This document shows positions 55,255 to 63,291 of a stretch of 64,000 nucleotides of DNA, piece by piece. The stretch comes from Luteolibacter yonseiensis. Its GTDB lineage: Bacteria > Verrucomicrobiota > Verrucomicrobiia > Verrucomicrobiales > Akkermansiaceae. Numbering within the stretch: the first letter of the stretch is position 1; every line of letters begins with the position of its first letter. The translations under genes were made by a program, and so were the position numbers. The DNA lies in the NCBI RefSeq assembly GCF_016595465.1, contig NZ_JAENIK010000012.1, positions 992,001 through 1,056,000 of the forward strand, read 5' to 3'. Under the pieces are notes generated by a model, which saw only the letters and a program-made list of their open reading frames with translations, did not search any database and was not told the origin of the DNA.

Positions 55255-56118
55255 TCAGATGTGGCCGCAGCAATCGAGGTGCTGGTTCATCTCGATGGCC
55301 GGCATTTCCTCCGTGGATGTTCCCACGACAATGGCCGGCACTCCGGCAACCGTCTTGTGCGGCGCGACGTCGTGCAGGACCACGCTGCCCGCGCCGACCT
55401 TGGCTCCGGTGCCGATCTCCACCCGTCCGAGAATCTTCGCTCCGGCACCCAGCAGCACTCCGGAACGGATGATCGGGTGACGGTTGCCCGTTTCCTTGCC
55501 GGTGCCACCGAGCGTAACCTCGTGCAAGATGGAAACGTCGTCCTCGATGATCGCGGTTTCTCCGACCACGAATGAGGTCGCGTGATCCAACAAGATTCCG
55601 CAGCCGATCCGCGCCGCAGGATGAATGTCCACCGAAAAGGCCTCGCTGGCGACACTTTGAAAATAAAGCGCCAGCCAGCGGCGCTCGTCCACCCACAGTT
55701 GGTGGGCGACGCGGTAGGTTGTCAGGGCGAGAAATCCCTTGAAGAAAAGCAGCGGCTCCAATGGAGAGAAGCACGCGGGATCACGCTCGAACATCGCCAG
55801 CAGATCGCGCGACGCGGCGTGAACGATCTGTGGATACGCCTCGAAAACGCCGGTGAGAAGCGGTTCCATGCTCACGCGGGGCATGTCCTCACGCGCCAGA
55901 CGGCGCGCCAGACGGGCGCCGAGCGCCGCAGCCAGGGTCTCCCGCGAGAGGATCACGTCATGCACGAGGTGCTTGAGGGTGGGCTCATCCTTGGCCACAC
56001 GATCCGCTTCTTCGCGGAGGGTTTGCCAGACGTTGCGGAGGTCCGCCACTTTTCCAGCGCAAAGCTTGGTTTTATTCTTGCTCGCCGGGAGAGTTTCGGT
56101 CTGTTGGGATTCGCTCAT
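55255..56118 (-). CDS. cysE: Serine O-acetyltransferase
   Basis: 287 residues. The N-terminal helical domain (NVWQTLREEADRVAKDEP onward) precedes the left-handed beta-helix with HPAARIGCGILLDHATSFVVG, the catalytic His in DHATSFVVGETAII, and GGTGKETGNRHPIIRSGVLLG. It acetylates serine with acetyl-CoA to give O-acetylserine for cysteine synthesis. The C-terminal ...HLDCCGHI ends in Ile as expected for docking into O-acetylserine sulfhydrylase. ATG 56118 shares CATG with the divergent Rrf2 start; GTG 56049 is an alternative that would leave 67 bases between the genes. Confidence 0.93.
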   Translation of the reverse strand: MSESQQTETLPASKNKTKLCAGKVADLRNVWQTLREEADRVAKDEPTLKHLVHDVILSRETLAAALGARLARRLAREDMPRVSMEPLLTGVFEAYPQIVHAASRDLLAMFERDPACFSPLEPLLFFKGFLALTTYRVAHQLWVDERRWLALYFQSVASEAFSVDIHPAARIGCGILLDHATSFVVGETAIIEDDVSILHEVTLGGTGKETGNRHPIIRSGVLLGAGAKILGRVEIGTGAKVGAGSVVLHDVAPHKTVAGVPAIVVGTSTEEMPAIEMNQHLDCCGHI

Positions 56119-56530
56119 GAAGATTTCACAAAAATTGGAATACGCCTGCCGAGCGATGGCTCAACTGGCGAAATACCATGACGGGCGAACTCTTACACGG
56201 CTCGAAGACTTAGCGCAACGCGAAGCAGTGTCAGGAAACTTTCTCGTGCAAATTCTCAACGACCTGCGCCGCGCGGGTCTGGTGGAAAGCCGCAGGGGCA
56301 AGGCCGGTGGCTACCTGCTGGGCCGCCCCGCCAACCAGATCACGCTGCGCCAGGTGGTGGATGCAGTGGATCCCGCCCTGCTGCAATGCTCCGTCACGCC
56401 GGAGGGCGATTCCGGCCAGTCCGTGCGGCGGGCTTGGGAACAGGTGTCCTCTGGCTTCCAACAGTCTTTGGATGGAATCACCCTGGACAGCATGGCCAGC
56501 AAACAGAGCGATCCGATGTTCTACATCTGA
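56117..56530 (+). CDS. Rrf2-family transcriptional regulator, CymR-like
   Basis: 137 residues. MKISQKLEYACRAMAQLAKY and REAVSGNFLVQILNDLRRAG are the winged-helix DNA-binding part typical of the family, then GKAGGYLLGRPANQITLRQVV. IscR-type Fe-S proteins have three cysteines in the 92-104 region; here only LLQCSV remains, so a cluster is unlikely. It is divergent from cysE, whose product feeds O-acetylserine, the effector of CymR-type regulation in Bacillus. A role as cysteine-pathway repressor is inference from this pairing. Its ATG shares bases 56117-56118 with the cysE start. Confidence 0.85.
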   Translation: MKISQKLEYACRAMAQLAKYHDGRTLTRLEDLAQREAVSGNFLVQILNDLRRAGLVESRRGKAGGYLLGRPANQITLRQVVDAVDPALLQCSVTPEGDSGQSVRRAWEQVSSGFQQSLDGITLDSMASKQSDPMFYI

Positions 56531-56646
56531 AAAAGTTGCAGAGGTGCCTAACAGTTGTAATTTGTCAAGAAAGGTAAAATATTTCGCTGGATGCGAATGA
56601 AGATTTCAGTTAAATGACTGTCGTCTTTTCCAACCCCTTTCACCCC

Positions 56647-57279
56647 ATGGCTGCACCTGTCGAACACACCCACCACATCAAGATCCGCTCGACGCAGATG
56701 GAAATTCCCTCCGGAAGCGGCAATCGCGAGGAAGATTTTGATCACAAACTGAAGGCTGCCGAGGAAGAGCTCGGTCGCATCCAGCTCCAGCGTGAGGAAC
56801 TCGCCCGGAAAAAAAGCGAGCTTGAGGAACTCACCGGCCGCAAGCGCGCGTTCCTCACCCAGCAGGTGGAACTCAGCGAAAAACTGACGAATTCGCTCAC
56901 GCTCATCGACCGCGAGTTGTTCGACATCCGCCAGGAAGCGGAAGATCTCGAGCAGTGCCGTGTCTGCTTCGCGGCGCATCTGGACAAGATCCAGAAAATC
57001 AATCCGGAAAACTGGTCCCGCGAGCAGGTGGCGGAGAAGCTTGAAAAGGCTTCGATGGCCATCGACATCGCGGCCGACGAATACGACCAGGCCGCGGCCC
57101 ATTTCCAGAATGGTCGCAGCGGTGCCATTTTCGGCCGTCCTTCGAAACGGAGCCGGACAACCGCCACACGCAGCGCCGCCAGTTCGGAATTCATGGTGAA
57201 CCTCCGGAATGGATTCGCCTTCAATCTGCCGATCTTCGCACTCGGTGGATTCGCCCTTTTCATCTATCTCATCAAGTAG
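56647..57279 (+). CDS. Coiled-coil protein with C-terminal membrane anchor
   Basis: 210 residues from MAAPVEHTHHIKIRSTQ; ATG 56614 would add 11 residues. A long coiled coil covers about residues 30-130 (LKAAEEELGRIQLQREELAR, LEELTGRKRAFLTQQVELSE), then a basic linker and one terminal transmembrane helix LPIFALGGFALFIYLIK. It is therefore a tail-anchored cytoplasmic protein. The next gene has the same plan and follows after 15 bases; the two may form a hetero-oligomer. The family is unknown to me. Confidence 0.65.
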   Translation: MAAPVEHTHHIKIRSTQMEIPSGSGNREEDFDHKLKAAEEELGRIQLQREELARKKSELEELTGRKRAFLTQQVELSEKLTNSLTLIDRELFDIRQEAEDLEQCRVCFAAHLDKIQKINPENWSREQVAEKLEKASMAIDIAADEYDQAAAHFQNGRSGAIFGRPSKRSRTTATRSAASSEFMVNLRNGFAFNLPIFALGGFALFIYLIK

Positions 57280-57294
57280 TCACCTTCCCGTGCC

Positions 57295-57615
57295 ATGCCC
57301 CGCAGCCCACTACTCAAGGAAGATCTGGAACTGAGCGAACTGCGCGAGACGGAACAACAATTGCTTCTCCGTCAGAAGGAGTTCGCGGAAATCCCGAAAC
57401 GCCTCGCGAAGGAACTCAAGGAGCGGGAGTCCACCATGCCGCCGCTCGCGGAGATCGAGGAGCGCCGCCGCCGGATCGAGCATGACCAGATCGTCTCGCG
57501 TGGCGAGGTGGCGAACATCCTGCGTGACCAGAGCCGCAGCTTCGTGCTGCTCGTCCTGCTCGTCACCGCCACCGGATCACTGATCTGGTGGGGGGTGAAA
57601 CTGATGCAGGGGTGA
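57295..57615 (+). CDS. Small coiled-coil tail-anchored protein
   Basis: 106 residues. A helix-forming charged segment (LELSELRETEQQLLLRQKE, RLAKELKERESTMPPLAE, EERRRRIEHDQIVSRGEV) precedes one C-terminal transmembrane helix, SFVLLVLLVTATGSLIWWGV. No enzymatic motif. It shares its architecture with the larger protein encoded 15 bases upstream, and both lack a signal peptide, so they should insert by the C-terminus. Confidence 0.65.
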   Translation: MPRSPLLKEDLELSELRETEQQLLLRQKEFAEIPKRLAKELKERESTMPPLAEIEERRRRIEHDQIVSRGEVANILRDQSRSFVLLVLLVTATGSLIWWGVKLMQG

Positions 57616-57655
57616 GACAATAAATAAAAAGGGGGATAAAAGAGCGCGGGCCGGG

Positions 57656-58228
57656 TCAGCCTGCCAGCGCCTTCGCTTCCAACTTCTTTGCCAGGTCCTT
57701 CCACTGGCTGCGGCTGACGATGTAGCCGACGCAGCCGTCCTTGCCGCAGCGGCAGGGATGGTCTTCGTAGCATTCCACATCGAACCCATAGTCAAAGGTA
57801 AGCTCCTCGCCGGCATCGATGTCCCTCAGGGCGTGGATGAATATCTTCCTACCTTCGATCCATGCCTCGCAGTTCGGGGCACAGGAATGATTGATGAGGC
57901 GCGCGGTGTTCCAAGGGACATTTCCATCAATGTCATAGTTCTTGGAAAGAGTGAAGATGTAGACGGCGGCATCACCCGTGGTGACGGATTTTTCCTGTTG
58001 GGAAATGCCGCGTTTCTCGCTGGTCGTCTTGTCGATCAGCTCACCGACGTATTCGATGATCTTCGTCTCCTTGGGAATGAAGGTGGTGGCGTAGACGCCC
58101 CGTCCGTGGATCTCGGAACCGCGGACCTCACAGTGTTCGCTCTGTCCCCGTTTCCATAATTCCAAGAGCTTGCGATGGAGTGTGTTTTGTTCCGCGACGC
58201 TGTTTTTCCCGGTCTTCTTCGCTGCCAT
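57656..58228 (-). CDS. SET-domain protein lysine methyltransferase
   Basis: 190 residues. SET motifs: HGRGVYA (41-47, SAM site), the knot NHSCAPNC (113-120), and ELTFDYGF (142-149) with the catalytic Tyr. A post-SET-like zinc cluster follows, CRCGKDGC (159-166), which with C119/C120-region cysteines of the NHSC motif can bind Zn. This is the complete catalytic set of eukaryotic-type histone-lysine methyltransferases in compact form. In bacteria such enzymes methylate proteins including histone-like DNA-binding proteins (chlamydial NUE); the target here is unknown. A lysine-rich N-terminus AAKKTGKNS is present. Confidence 0.85.
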   Translation of the reverse strand: MAAKKTGKNSVAEQNTLHRKLLELWKRGQSEHCEVRGSEIHGRGVYATTFIPKETKIIEYVGELIDKTTSEKRGISQQEKSVTTGDAAVYIFTLSKNYDIDGNVPWNTARLINHSCAPNCEAWIEGRKIFIHALRDIDAGEELTFDYGFDVECYEDHPCRCGKDGCVGYIVSRSQWKDLAKKLEAKALAG

Positions 58229-58238
58229 ATCGGTGATT

Positions 58239-58910
58239 CTAGCGGGCCTCGCGCTTTTCCAAAGGAGGAAATTGCAGATCCTGCGGCAGGTTGACGTAAA
58301 GGCTGCGGAGATCGTTCACCGTAAGGCCCGCACCATCGATGAAGGTCCAGTCGTTTTTCCCCTTGTCCGTGACAGCCACCTGGAAACCGATACTCTCGAT
58401 CACGATGGGCTTGGCCTCGCCCGGACGGATGATGCGGAACTTCGTGACGGTCGGGATCATGACCAGCCATTTGCTGAACACCAGGGTTTCAACCTGCCCG
58501 CCATCCACCGTCTCCACCTTCTTTCCGGGGCCGACTTCGTAGGAGCGCGGCTGGCCCTGGGGTTTGAAGGAAATCATGCTGATGCCCTGTTGGACCATTT
58601 GTTTCGCCACGCCATCCAACTGTTGCTCGAGCTTGTCCATTCCTCCCATCCGGTCGGCGGTGCGCTTCTTCCACTGGGGATTCATGCGCTCCACCGCCAC
58701 CTGATAGCGGCCCAGGACCACTTCGTCACCGAGGCTGGCGACCGCCGTGACGGCGGAGGCCACCACGTCCGCCGGAGCAGCCGACGACGAAGAGGCGGCT
58801 TGTGGGGCATTTTCAGCGGGAACTTTCGGCAAGGGAGCGAGCGGCGGCGGTCCGTCTTGGGCACAGATGCTGCCAGCAGCAAGAATGGAGGTTAAAATCT
58901 TCAATTTCAC
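58239..58910 (-). CDS. Exported hypothetical protein
   Basis: 223 residues from GTG 58910, giving the signal peptide MKLKILTSILAAGSICAQDG, which an upstream TTG start would bury. The mature protein starts with a Pro/Ala-rich linker and holds a mostly beta domain with RRP-like segments (YQVAVERMNPQWKKRTADRM, LVFSKWLVMIPTVTKF). No motif I recognise. It precedes the SET gene by 10 bases on the same strand, so the two are probably co-transcribed. Confidence 0.65.
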   Translation of the reverse strand: MKLKILTSILAAGSICAQDGPPPLAPLPKVPAENAPQAASSSSAAPADVVASAVTAVASLGDEVVLGRYQVAVERMNPQWKKRTADRMGGMDKLEQQLDGVAKQMVQQGISMISFKPQGQPRSYEVGPGKKVETVDGGQVETLVFSKWLVMIPTVTKFRIIRPGEAKPIVIESIGFQVAVTDKGKNDWTFIDGAGLTVNDLRSLYVNLPQDLQFPPLEKREAR

Positions 58911-59199
58911 GCTGCTAGGGATGCCCCCTCCGACAGCGTCCGTCAAGCACGGCGAACTGTTGCTTGAAGTGCTGCGTGGGTGGGTTGGAAACCACGGTCC
59001 ACACTACGAAAATTCGTAAAAATCGACGAATCGTGAACTATTCCCGATTCCATCACTTTATTTTTCCTCATTCCGGGCCGAAAACGTCTCCAACCGCAGC
59101 CGCAGGAGGAACCAAAATCGCCGGTTTGAGACAGATACTGAGCATCCGCCCGAATTCCGCTTGGATTTCCCGGAAGCTTTGCGTAAAGCTGGCCGCCCC

Positions 59200-60102
59200 A
59201 TGGCGAAACAGGCACTCGGAAAAGGACTCGGAGCACTCATCAAAAAAAGTGCATCCCCAGCGGCGACAGAAGCCGTAATCGCGCCAGATGATTTCAAACG
59301 CGTGCGTGACGTCACGCTCGACCTCATCGTCCCGAGCCCCTTGCAACCCCGCACGCAGTTCGTCGAATCGCCTTTGGACGACCTGATGGAGTCGATCCGC
59401 CAACACGGCATCATCCAACCGCTCATCGTGCGTCCGGTGAACGGAAAACTGGAGCTCATCGCAGGCGAACGCCGTTGGCGGGCTTCGAAAAAACTCGGTC
59501 TCGCCACCGTTCCCGTCATCGAGCGCGAAGCCTCCGACCGTGACGTGTTGGAGATGGCTCTCATCGAGAACCTCCAGCGTGAGGACCTGAACCCGATGGA
59601 AGAAGCCGCAGGCTATGTGCGCCTCGCCGAGGAATTCACCCTCAAACAGGATGAAATCGCCGCACGCGTCGGAAAATCGCGAGCCAGCGTGGCGAACGCG
59701 ATGCGTCTCCTCGGCCTGCACAAGGACGTGCAGATGCTGGTCGCCCAGGCACGCCTCACCGTCGGCCATGCGAAGGCGATCCTCGCGATCAAGGATCAGG
59801 ATACCCAACTGCTGGTGGCCGACCAGGTCATCCGCAAATCCCTCACCGTCCGCGCCACGGAAAAGCTCGCACAGTCGTTCCTCAACGATTCTCCGCAGGA
59901 GTCCGGTGAGTCGAAAAAAACTCCCGCCGCACGTGAGGTGGACATCCATGTCCGGGCCATCACGAACCGCCTGCGGGAGCACCTCGCCACCCACGTCGCC
60001 ATCCAACACTCGGCGAAAAAAGGCAGGATCGAAATCGAATATTACGGCGATGACGACCTGCAGCGGCTCATCGAACTGCTGGGCCTGGCCAATGGCGATT
60101 GA
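59200..60102 (+). CDS. parB: Chromosome partitioning protein ParB
   Basis: 300 residues from MAKQALGKGLGALIKK, the classic ParB opening. The CTP-binding nuclease-like domain has QPLIVRP, the arginine box AGERRWRA and ALIENLQREDLNPMEEA; the DNA-binding HTH is in QDEIAARVGKSRASVANAMRL, given here in runs, and the C-terminal dimerisation helix ends DLQRLIELLGLANG. ParB clamps onto parS and, with ParA, segregates origins. No parA lies within the sequence on either side, and no consensus parS was found. The spacer 58911-59199 holds no gene. Confidence 0.93.
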   Translation: MAKQALGKGLGALIKKSASPAATEAVIAPDDFKRVRDVTLDLIVPSPLQPRTQFVESPLDDLMESIRQHGIIQPLIVRPVNGKLELIAGERRWRASKKLGLATVPVIEREASDRDVLEMALIENLQREDLNPMEEAAGYVRLAEEFTLKQDEIAARVGKSRASVANAMRLLGLHKDVQMLVAQARLTVGHAKAILAIKDQDTQLLVADQVIRKSLTVRATEKLAQSFLNDSPQESGESKKTPAAREVDIHVRAITNRLREHLATHVAIQHSAKKGRIEIEYYGDDDLQRLIELLGLANGD

Positions 60103-60195
60103 GATTGGTTCACTATCTCTTGCCCAGCCGCCGATCACGGGTTAGCTAACGGCATCAAAAAACGATCCTTCAGCCTGCTCCTCGCCCGGCGGTAT

Positions 60196-61761
60196 TTGAA
60201 CCCCCGCCGCTCGGTTCTTTCTTCCTTCAGCCTCATCTCGCTGGTAGGGGTCATGCTCGGCGTGCTGGCGCTCGTCGTCGTCATGTCCGTTTTCGCGGGA
60301 CTGGAGCGGAACGTGAAGCAACGCTACCTCGAAGCCCTGCCACATGTCCTGCTGATGCGGGACCACCGCATGGTCCGGGAGGAGGCGGACGAGGCGATCT
60401 CGATGGTGAAAAAGCTGCCCAATGTCGAATCCGCCACCGCCTATGTCGCGGACAATGTCGTCATCGACGCCCCCATCGACCAACGTCCGGTGGATTTCCG
60501 GGCGGTGGATACCAGTGATCCGGTCCAGGTGGCGGGATTGGAAAAACTGCTCGATAAAAAGGCCTACCCCGGTTCGTCCGCCGATCTCGGGATCGACGAC
60601 CGCGTTGTCATTTCCTCGCTCGTGGCCGAGAATCTCCACATCAGCGTGGGCGACAAGATCCGCCTGATCTCCACCCGCAACGTGCGCGAGGTGATGCGGA
60701 TCTTCAAAAGCACCGAACGCCCCCCGGTGCGCGAAGCTTTTCCGGAAGTTTGGAAGAAGATCTCGCCCGTGCTGGGATCGGGTTGGAAGGTGGATGGGGA
60801 CAAGACCACCCTCACACTCGCGGAGTATCGCGAAACCTACGCCGCGTTGCAGGCCATCTATGAGGATGACATCCGGCAGGCCGAACGCGACAAGATCGAA
60901 TCCATTCTGTTTGCCATGGATGAATCCGCGATCAACGAAACGGACGGAGTTTTCATTTTCCCCGCGGAATCCAGGCAGCGGATCGAAACAAGCCTCGCGG
61001 AACTCGGTGTCACGGATACGGAGAAAATGGATGCCGAGGTGTTGAAAAGCCTCAAGTCCCTGGTCCTTCCCAAGGAGGTCGAGGTCATGGGCATCTACCC
61101 TGCTTCCATGATGGCGGCCACTCCCGCCCTTTTCGTTCCCCTGCCCCTCGCACAGGATCTGGCCGGGCTGGGAGATTCGGTGCAGGGTATCCGCATCACG
61201 CTGACGGACCCGTATGAGGCGGAAAACTTCAAGGCGGCGGCCGGCCGGTCCTTCGATCCGGACTGGACATGGCACACCTGGGGCGAAGCCTACGAACCGT
61301 TTTTCCGCCTGATCGGCCAGCAACGCGTGATGATGTATTTCGTGCTGATCTTCATCATGCTCGTCTCCGCGTTCTCCATCATGGCGGTCATGTTCACCAT
61401 CACCATCCAGAAACGCAGGGAAATCGGCGTGATGAAATCGCTCGGTGCGTCTTCCGGACAGATCATCCGGGTTTTCCTTTACCAAGGCATGATCCTCGGT
61501 TCGCTCGGGGGACTTCTGGGGGTAGGTCTGGGACGGATCGTCATCGCGTTCCGCGGCGAGTTGCAGGGCGTCCTGCGGATCTTCGGATTTGATCCGTTTT
61601 CCGCCGCCCTGATTGGTTCGGACATCCTGCCAGCCTACAACGACGCATGGGAGCAGGCCGCCTTCGCCACCATCGCCTTCCTCCTGTGCTCGCTGGCCGC
61701 CTTCGTGCCGGCCTATTTCGCCGCCCGCAGTGATGCGGCCAAATCCCTGCGCAATCTCTGA
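60196..61761 (+). CDS. LolC/LolE-type lipoprotein-releasing permease
   Basis: 521 residues from TTG 60196. One N-terminal TM (LISLVGVMLGVLALVVVMSVF), a large periplasmic domain and three C-terminal TM helices (IFIMLVSAFSIMAVMFTITI, ILGSLGGLLGVGLG, FATIAFLLCSLAAFVPAYF) form a MacB/FtsX-type permease. With LolD it extracts lipoproteins from the inner membrane. The typical N-terminus, SFSLLLARRYLNPRRS, lies upstream in the same frame without ATG, GTG or TTG; ATC 60154 would fit MKKRSFS. The periplasmic part has about 100 extra residues compared with E. coli LolC. No lolD follows. Confidence 0.85.
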   Translation: MNPRRSVLSSFSLISLVGVMLGVLALVVVMSVFAGLERNVKQRYLEALPHVLLMRDHRMVREEADEAISMVKKLPNVESATAYVADNVVIDAPIDQRPVDFRAVDTSDPVQVAGLEKLLDKKAYPGSSADLGIDDRVVISSLVAENLHISVGDKIRLISTRNVREVMRIFKSTERPPVREAFPEVWKKISPVLGSGWKVDGDKTTLTLAEYRETYAALQAIYEDDIRQAERDKIESILFAMDESAINETDGVFIFPAESRQRIETSLAELGVTDTEKMDAEVLKSLKSLVLPKEVEVMGIYPASMMAATPALFVPLPLAQDLAGLGDSVQGIRITLTDPYEAENFKAAAGRSFDPDWTWHTWGEAYEPFFRLIGQQRVMMYFVLIFIMLVSAFSIMAVMFTITIQKRREIGVMKSLGASSGQIIRVFLYQGMILGSLGGLLGVGLGRIVIAFRGELQGVLRIFGFDPFSAALIGSDILPAYNDAWEQAAFATIAFLLCSLAAFVPAYFAARSDAAKSLRNL

Positions 61762-61763
61762 CC

Positions 61764-62591
61764 ATGGACATCTGGATCATCCGCGACGGCGAGAAAACAG
61801 GCCCGCTCCACGACTTCGAAGTCAGGAAAAAAATCGGAACCGGCGAGCTTTCCGGCAGCATCCATGCGTGGCACGAAGGCTTGGAAGCATGGAAACCTTT
61901 GGAGGAGATCGAGATCTTCGCCCGTGAATTCCAGCCGGCCGCCGCTCCAGCGATCGAGCCCGATCCCGTCGTTCCTCCCACAGAGCGCCTGCCTCCTCCG
62001 CTTCCTGTCCCTACCTGCTACGGCAGACGCTTCTGGGCGCGCTGGCTGGATCTCCTGCTTTTCACCGGGATCTGGTGGCTCGGCATGTGGGCGGCACGGC
62101 AGGACATCGAGGCGGCCTTGCTCAACCACTGGGTCATCCTTTTCCGACTGGTCCCGTGGTTCATCATTGAAATCCTCCTCATCCACTACTTTGCCACCAC
62201 CCCGGGCAAATGGTTGCTCGGACTGCGGGTCCTCAACAAGGACGGTTCAAAACTCAGTCTCGCCGCTTCCACCATCCGTTCCCTGCGCGTGATGTTCATC
62301 GGCGTGGGTTTCGGCTGGGAAATCCTCTCCCTTTTCTGCCAAACCTTGAGCTACTTCAACGCGAAACGCCTGGGCTCGCCGATGTGGGACTATGTCGGCG
62401 GCCATCAGGTAACGGTGAAACCACTGAATCCGGTTTCCCTCAGTGCCTACGTGTTCGCATTGTCCGGCGCGATCCTGCTGCATTTCGTCGTCTTGGGTTC
62501 GTATTGGTTCGATATTTCCGCCAAGACCTCCCCGGAATTCAAACAGAAGTTCGAGAAAAATCCGTTCTGGCACCTTCCAAAGCGATACTGA
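61764..62591 (+). CDS. GYF_2-RDD family membrane protein
   Basis: 275 residues. The first ~55 residues are a GYF_2 domain (MDIWIIRDGEKTGPLHDFEVR, GELSGSIHAWHEGLEAWKPL), a small module seen in many planctomycetal and verrucomicrobial membrane proteins. A Pro-rich linker follows, then an RDD domain with CYGRRFWARWLDLLLFTGIW (Arg-Asp pair), a TPGKWLLGLRVLNKDG motif and several membrane helices. RDD proteins are thought to be small-solute or cation transporters. It starts 2 bases after the permease stop, so the two share a transcript. Confidence 0.85.
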   Translation: MDIWIIRDGEKTGPLHDFEVRKKIGTGELSGSIHAWHEGLEAWKPLEEIEIFAREFQPAAAPAIEPDPVVPPTERLPPPLPVPTCYGRRFWARWLDLLLFTGIWWLGMWAARQDIEAALLNHWVILFRLVPWFIIEILLIHYFATTPGKWLLGLRVLNKDGSKLSLAASTIRSLRVMFIGVGFGWEILSLFCQTLSYFNAKRLGSPMWDYVGGHQVTVKPLNPVSLSAYVFALSGAILLHFVVLGSYWFDISAKTSPEFKQKFEKNPFWHLPKRY

Positions 62592-62774
62592 GACGTCCGC
62601 CCGGTGCTGTTCATTGAGAAAACGGGTCAGGCCCCTGGATTGTGGAGAGCCGGATTACCGGTGAGTCCCTCCAATGTCTTCTTTTGACGCAATCGTTTGA
62701 CAACCGTCCCCGTCTCCCGGAGTTTCGTGTGAAGGGAATGATCTGTTTCCCTCAGCCCCCATGCCGGCTCCACG

Positions 62775-63119
62775 ATGTCCCACTCCGAAAACAAACTGCT
62801 GCACGCGACGATGATCCCCTGGGTCATCGCTCTGGTGGCGTTCGTGGGACTGGGCGCGCTGCTGCCGGGACAAAGGGCGGGCAAAAGGCAGGAAACCTCG
62901 CATGACAGCGGAATCTCCGCACTGTCGGATGATGTGCAACTGCGGGGCCGCCCGGTCGAGCCGGTGGCGTACTTGGAACCAAGCGCCGCAGACGATATCA
63001 AGGCGAGTCCCGTGTTCTCATGGATTCCGCGCATCGAAGCCCGATTCACCCGGCCAACCGGCGACCCGGTGGACGGTGCGGTGCGAGGACGCGCGCCTCC
63101 CGCTTGGGACATCGCCTGA
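62775..63119 (+). CDS. Short membrane protein with C-terminal RAPP motif, candidate Sec-monitoring arrest peptide
   Basis: 114 residues. A short N-terminus leads to one hydrophobic helix ([19 protein letters not shown], about 13-31), acting as signal anchor. The remaining ~80 residues are polar and poorly ordered. The C-terminus is [12 protein letters not shown], with R106-A107-P108-P109 encoded at 63090-63101. Arrest peptides ApdP and ApdA carry RAPP or RAPG near the C-terminus behind an export signal and lie upstream of Sec genes; the next gene here is secA, 172 bases on. The sequence could alternatively be an unrelated small membrane protein. No other gene lies in 62592-62774. Confidence 0.6.
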   Translation: MSHSENKLLHATMIPWVIALVAFVGLGALLPGQRAGKRQETSHDSGISALSDDVQLRGRPVEPVAYLEPSAADDIKASPVFSWIPRIEARFTRPTGDPVDGAVRGRAPPAWDIA

Positions 63120-63171
63120 ATCGTTTGCCTTTGAGCATCCGTCAGCCGGGTTGAAAAATACCATCCGGCGC

Positions 63172-63189
63172 GCCGTGCGGTCGCACGGC
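63172..63189 (+). promoter_or_regulatory. Hairpin between the RAPP protein gene and secA
   Basis: GCCGTGC (63172-63178) pairs with GCACGGC (63183-63189) across a GGTC loop and is followed by TTT. It may be an intrinsic terminator or an mRNA switch element. Bases 63167-63173 (GGCGCGC) are complementary to 63091-63097 inside the RAPP codons, so an alternative pairing exists. Confidence 0.45.
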
Positions 63190-63231
63190 TTTCGGCAGAT
63201 CACGACGAGTGTCGGATCAGGCCTCATTCCT

Positions 63232-63247
63232 GCGGTGGTGACACCGC
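63232..63247 (+). promoter_or_regulatory. Second hairpin in the secA leader
   Basis: GCGGTG (63232-63237) and CACCGC (63242-63247) form a 6-bp stem with a GTGA loop, ending 44 bases before the secA ATG. There is no clear Shine-Dalgarno element before that ATG. Confidence 0.35.
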
Positions 63248-63291
63248 GGTCCATTTGTTTTTTCCAATCTCTTTTCCCCAACTTTCATTTC

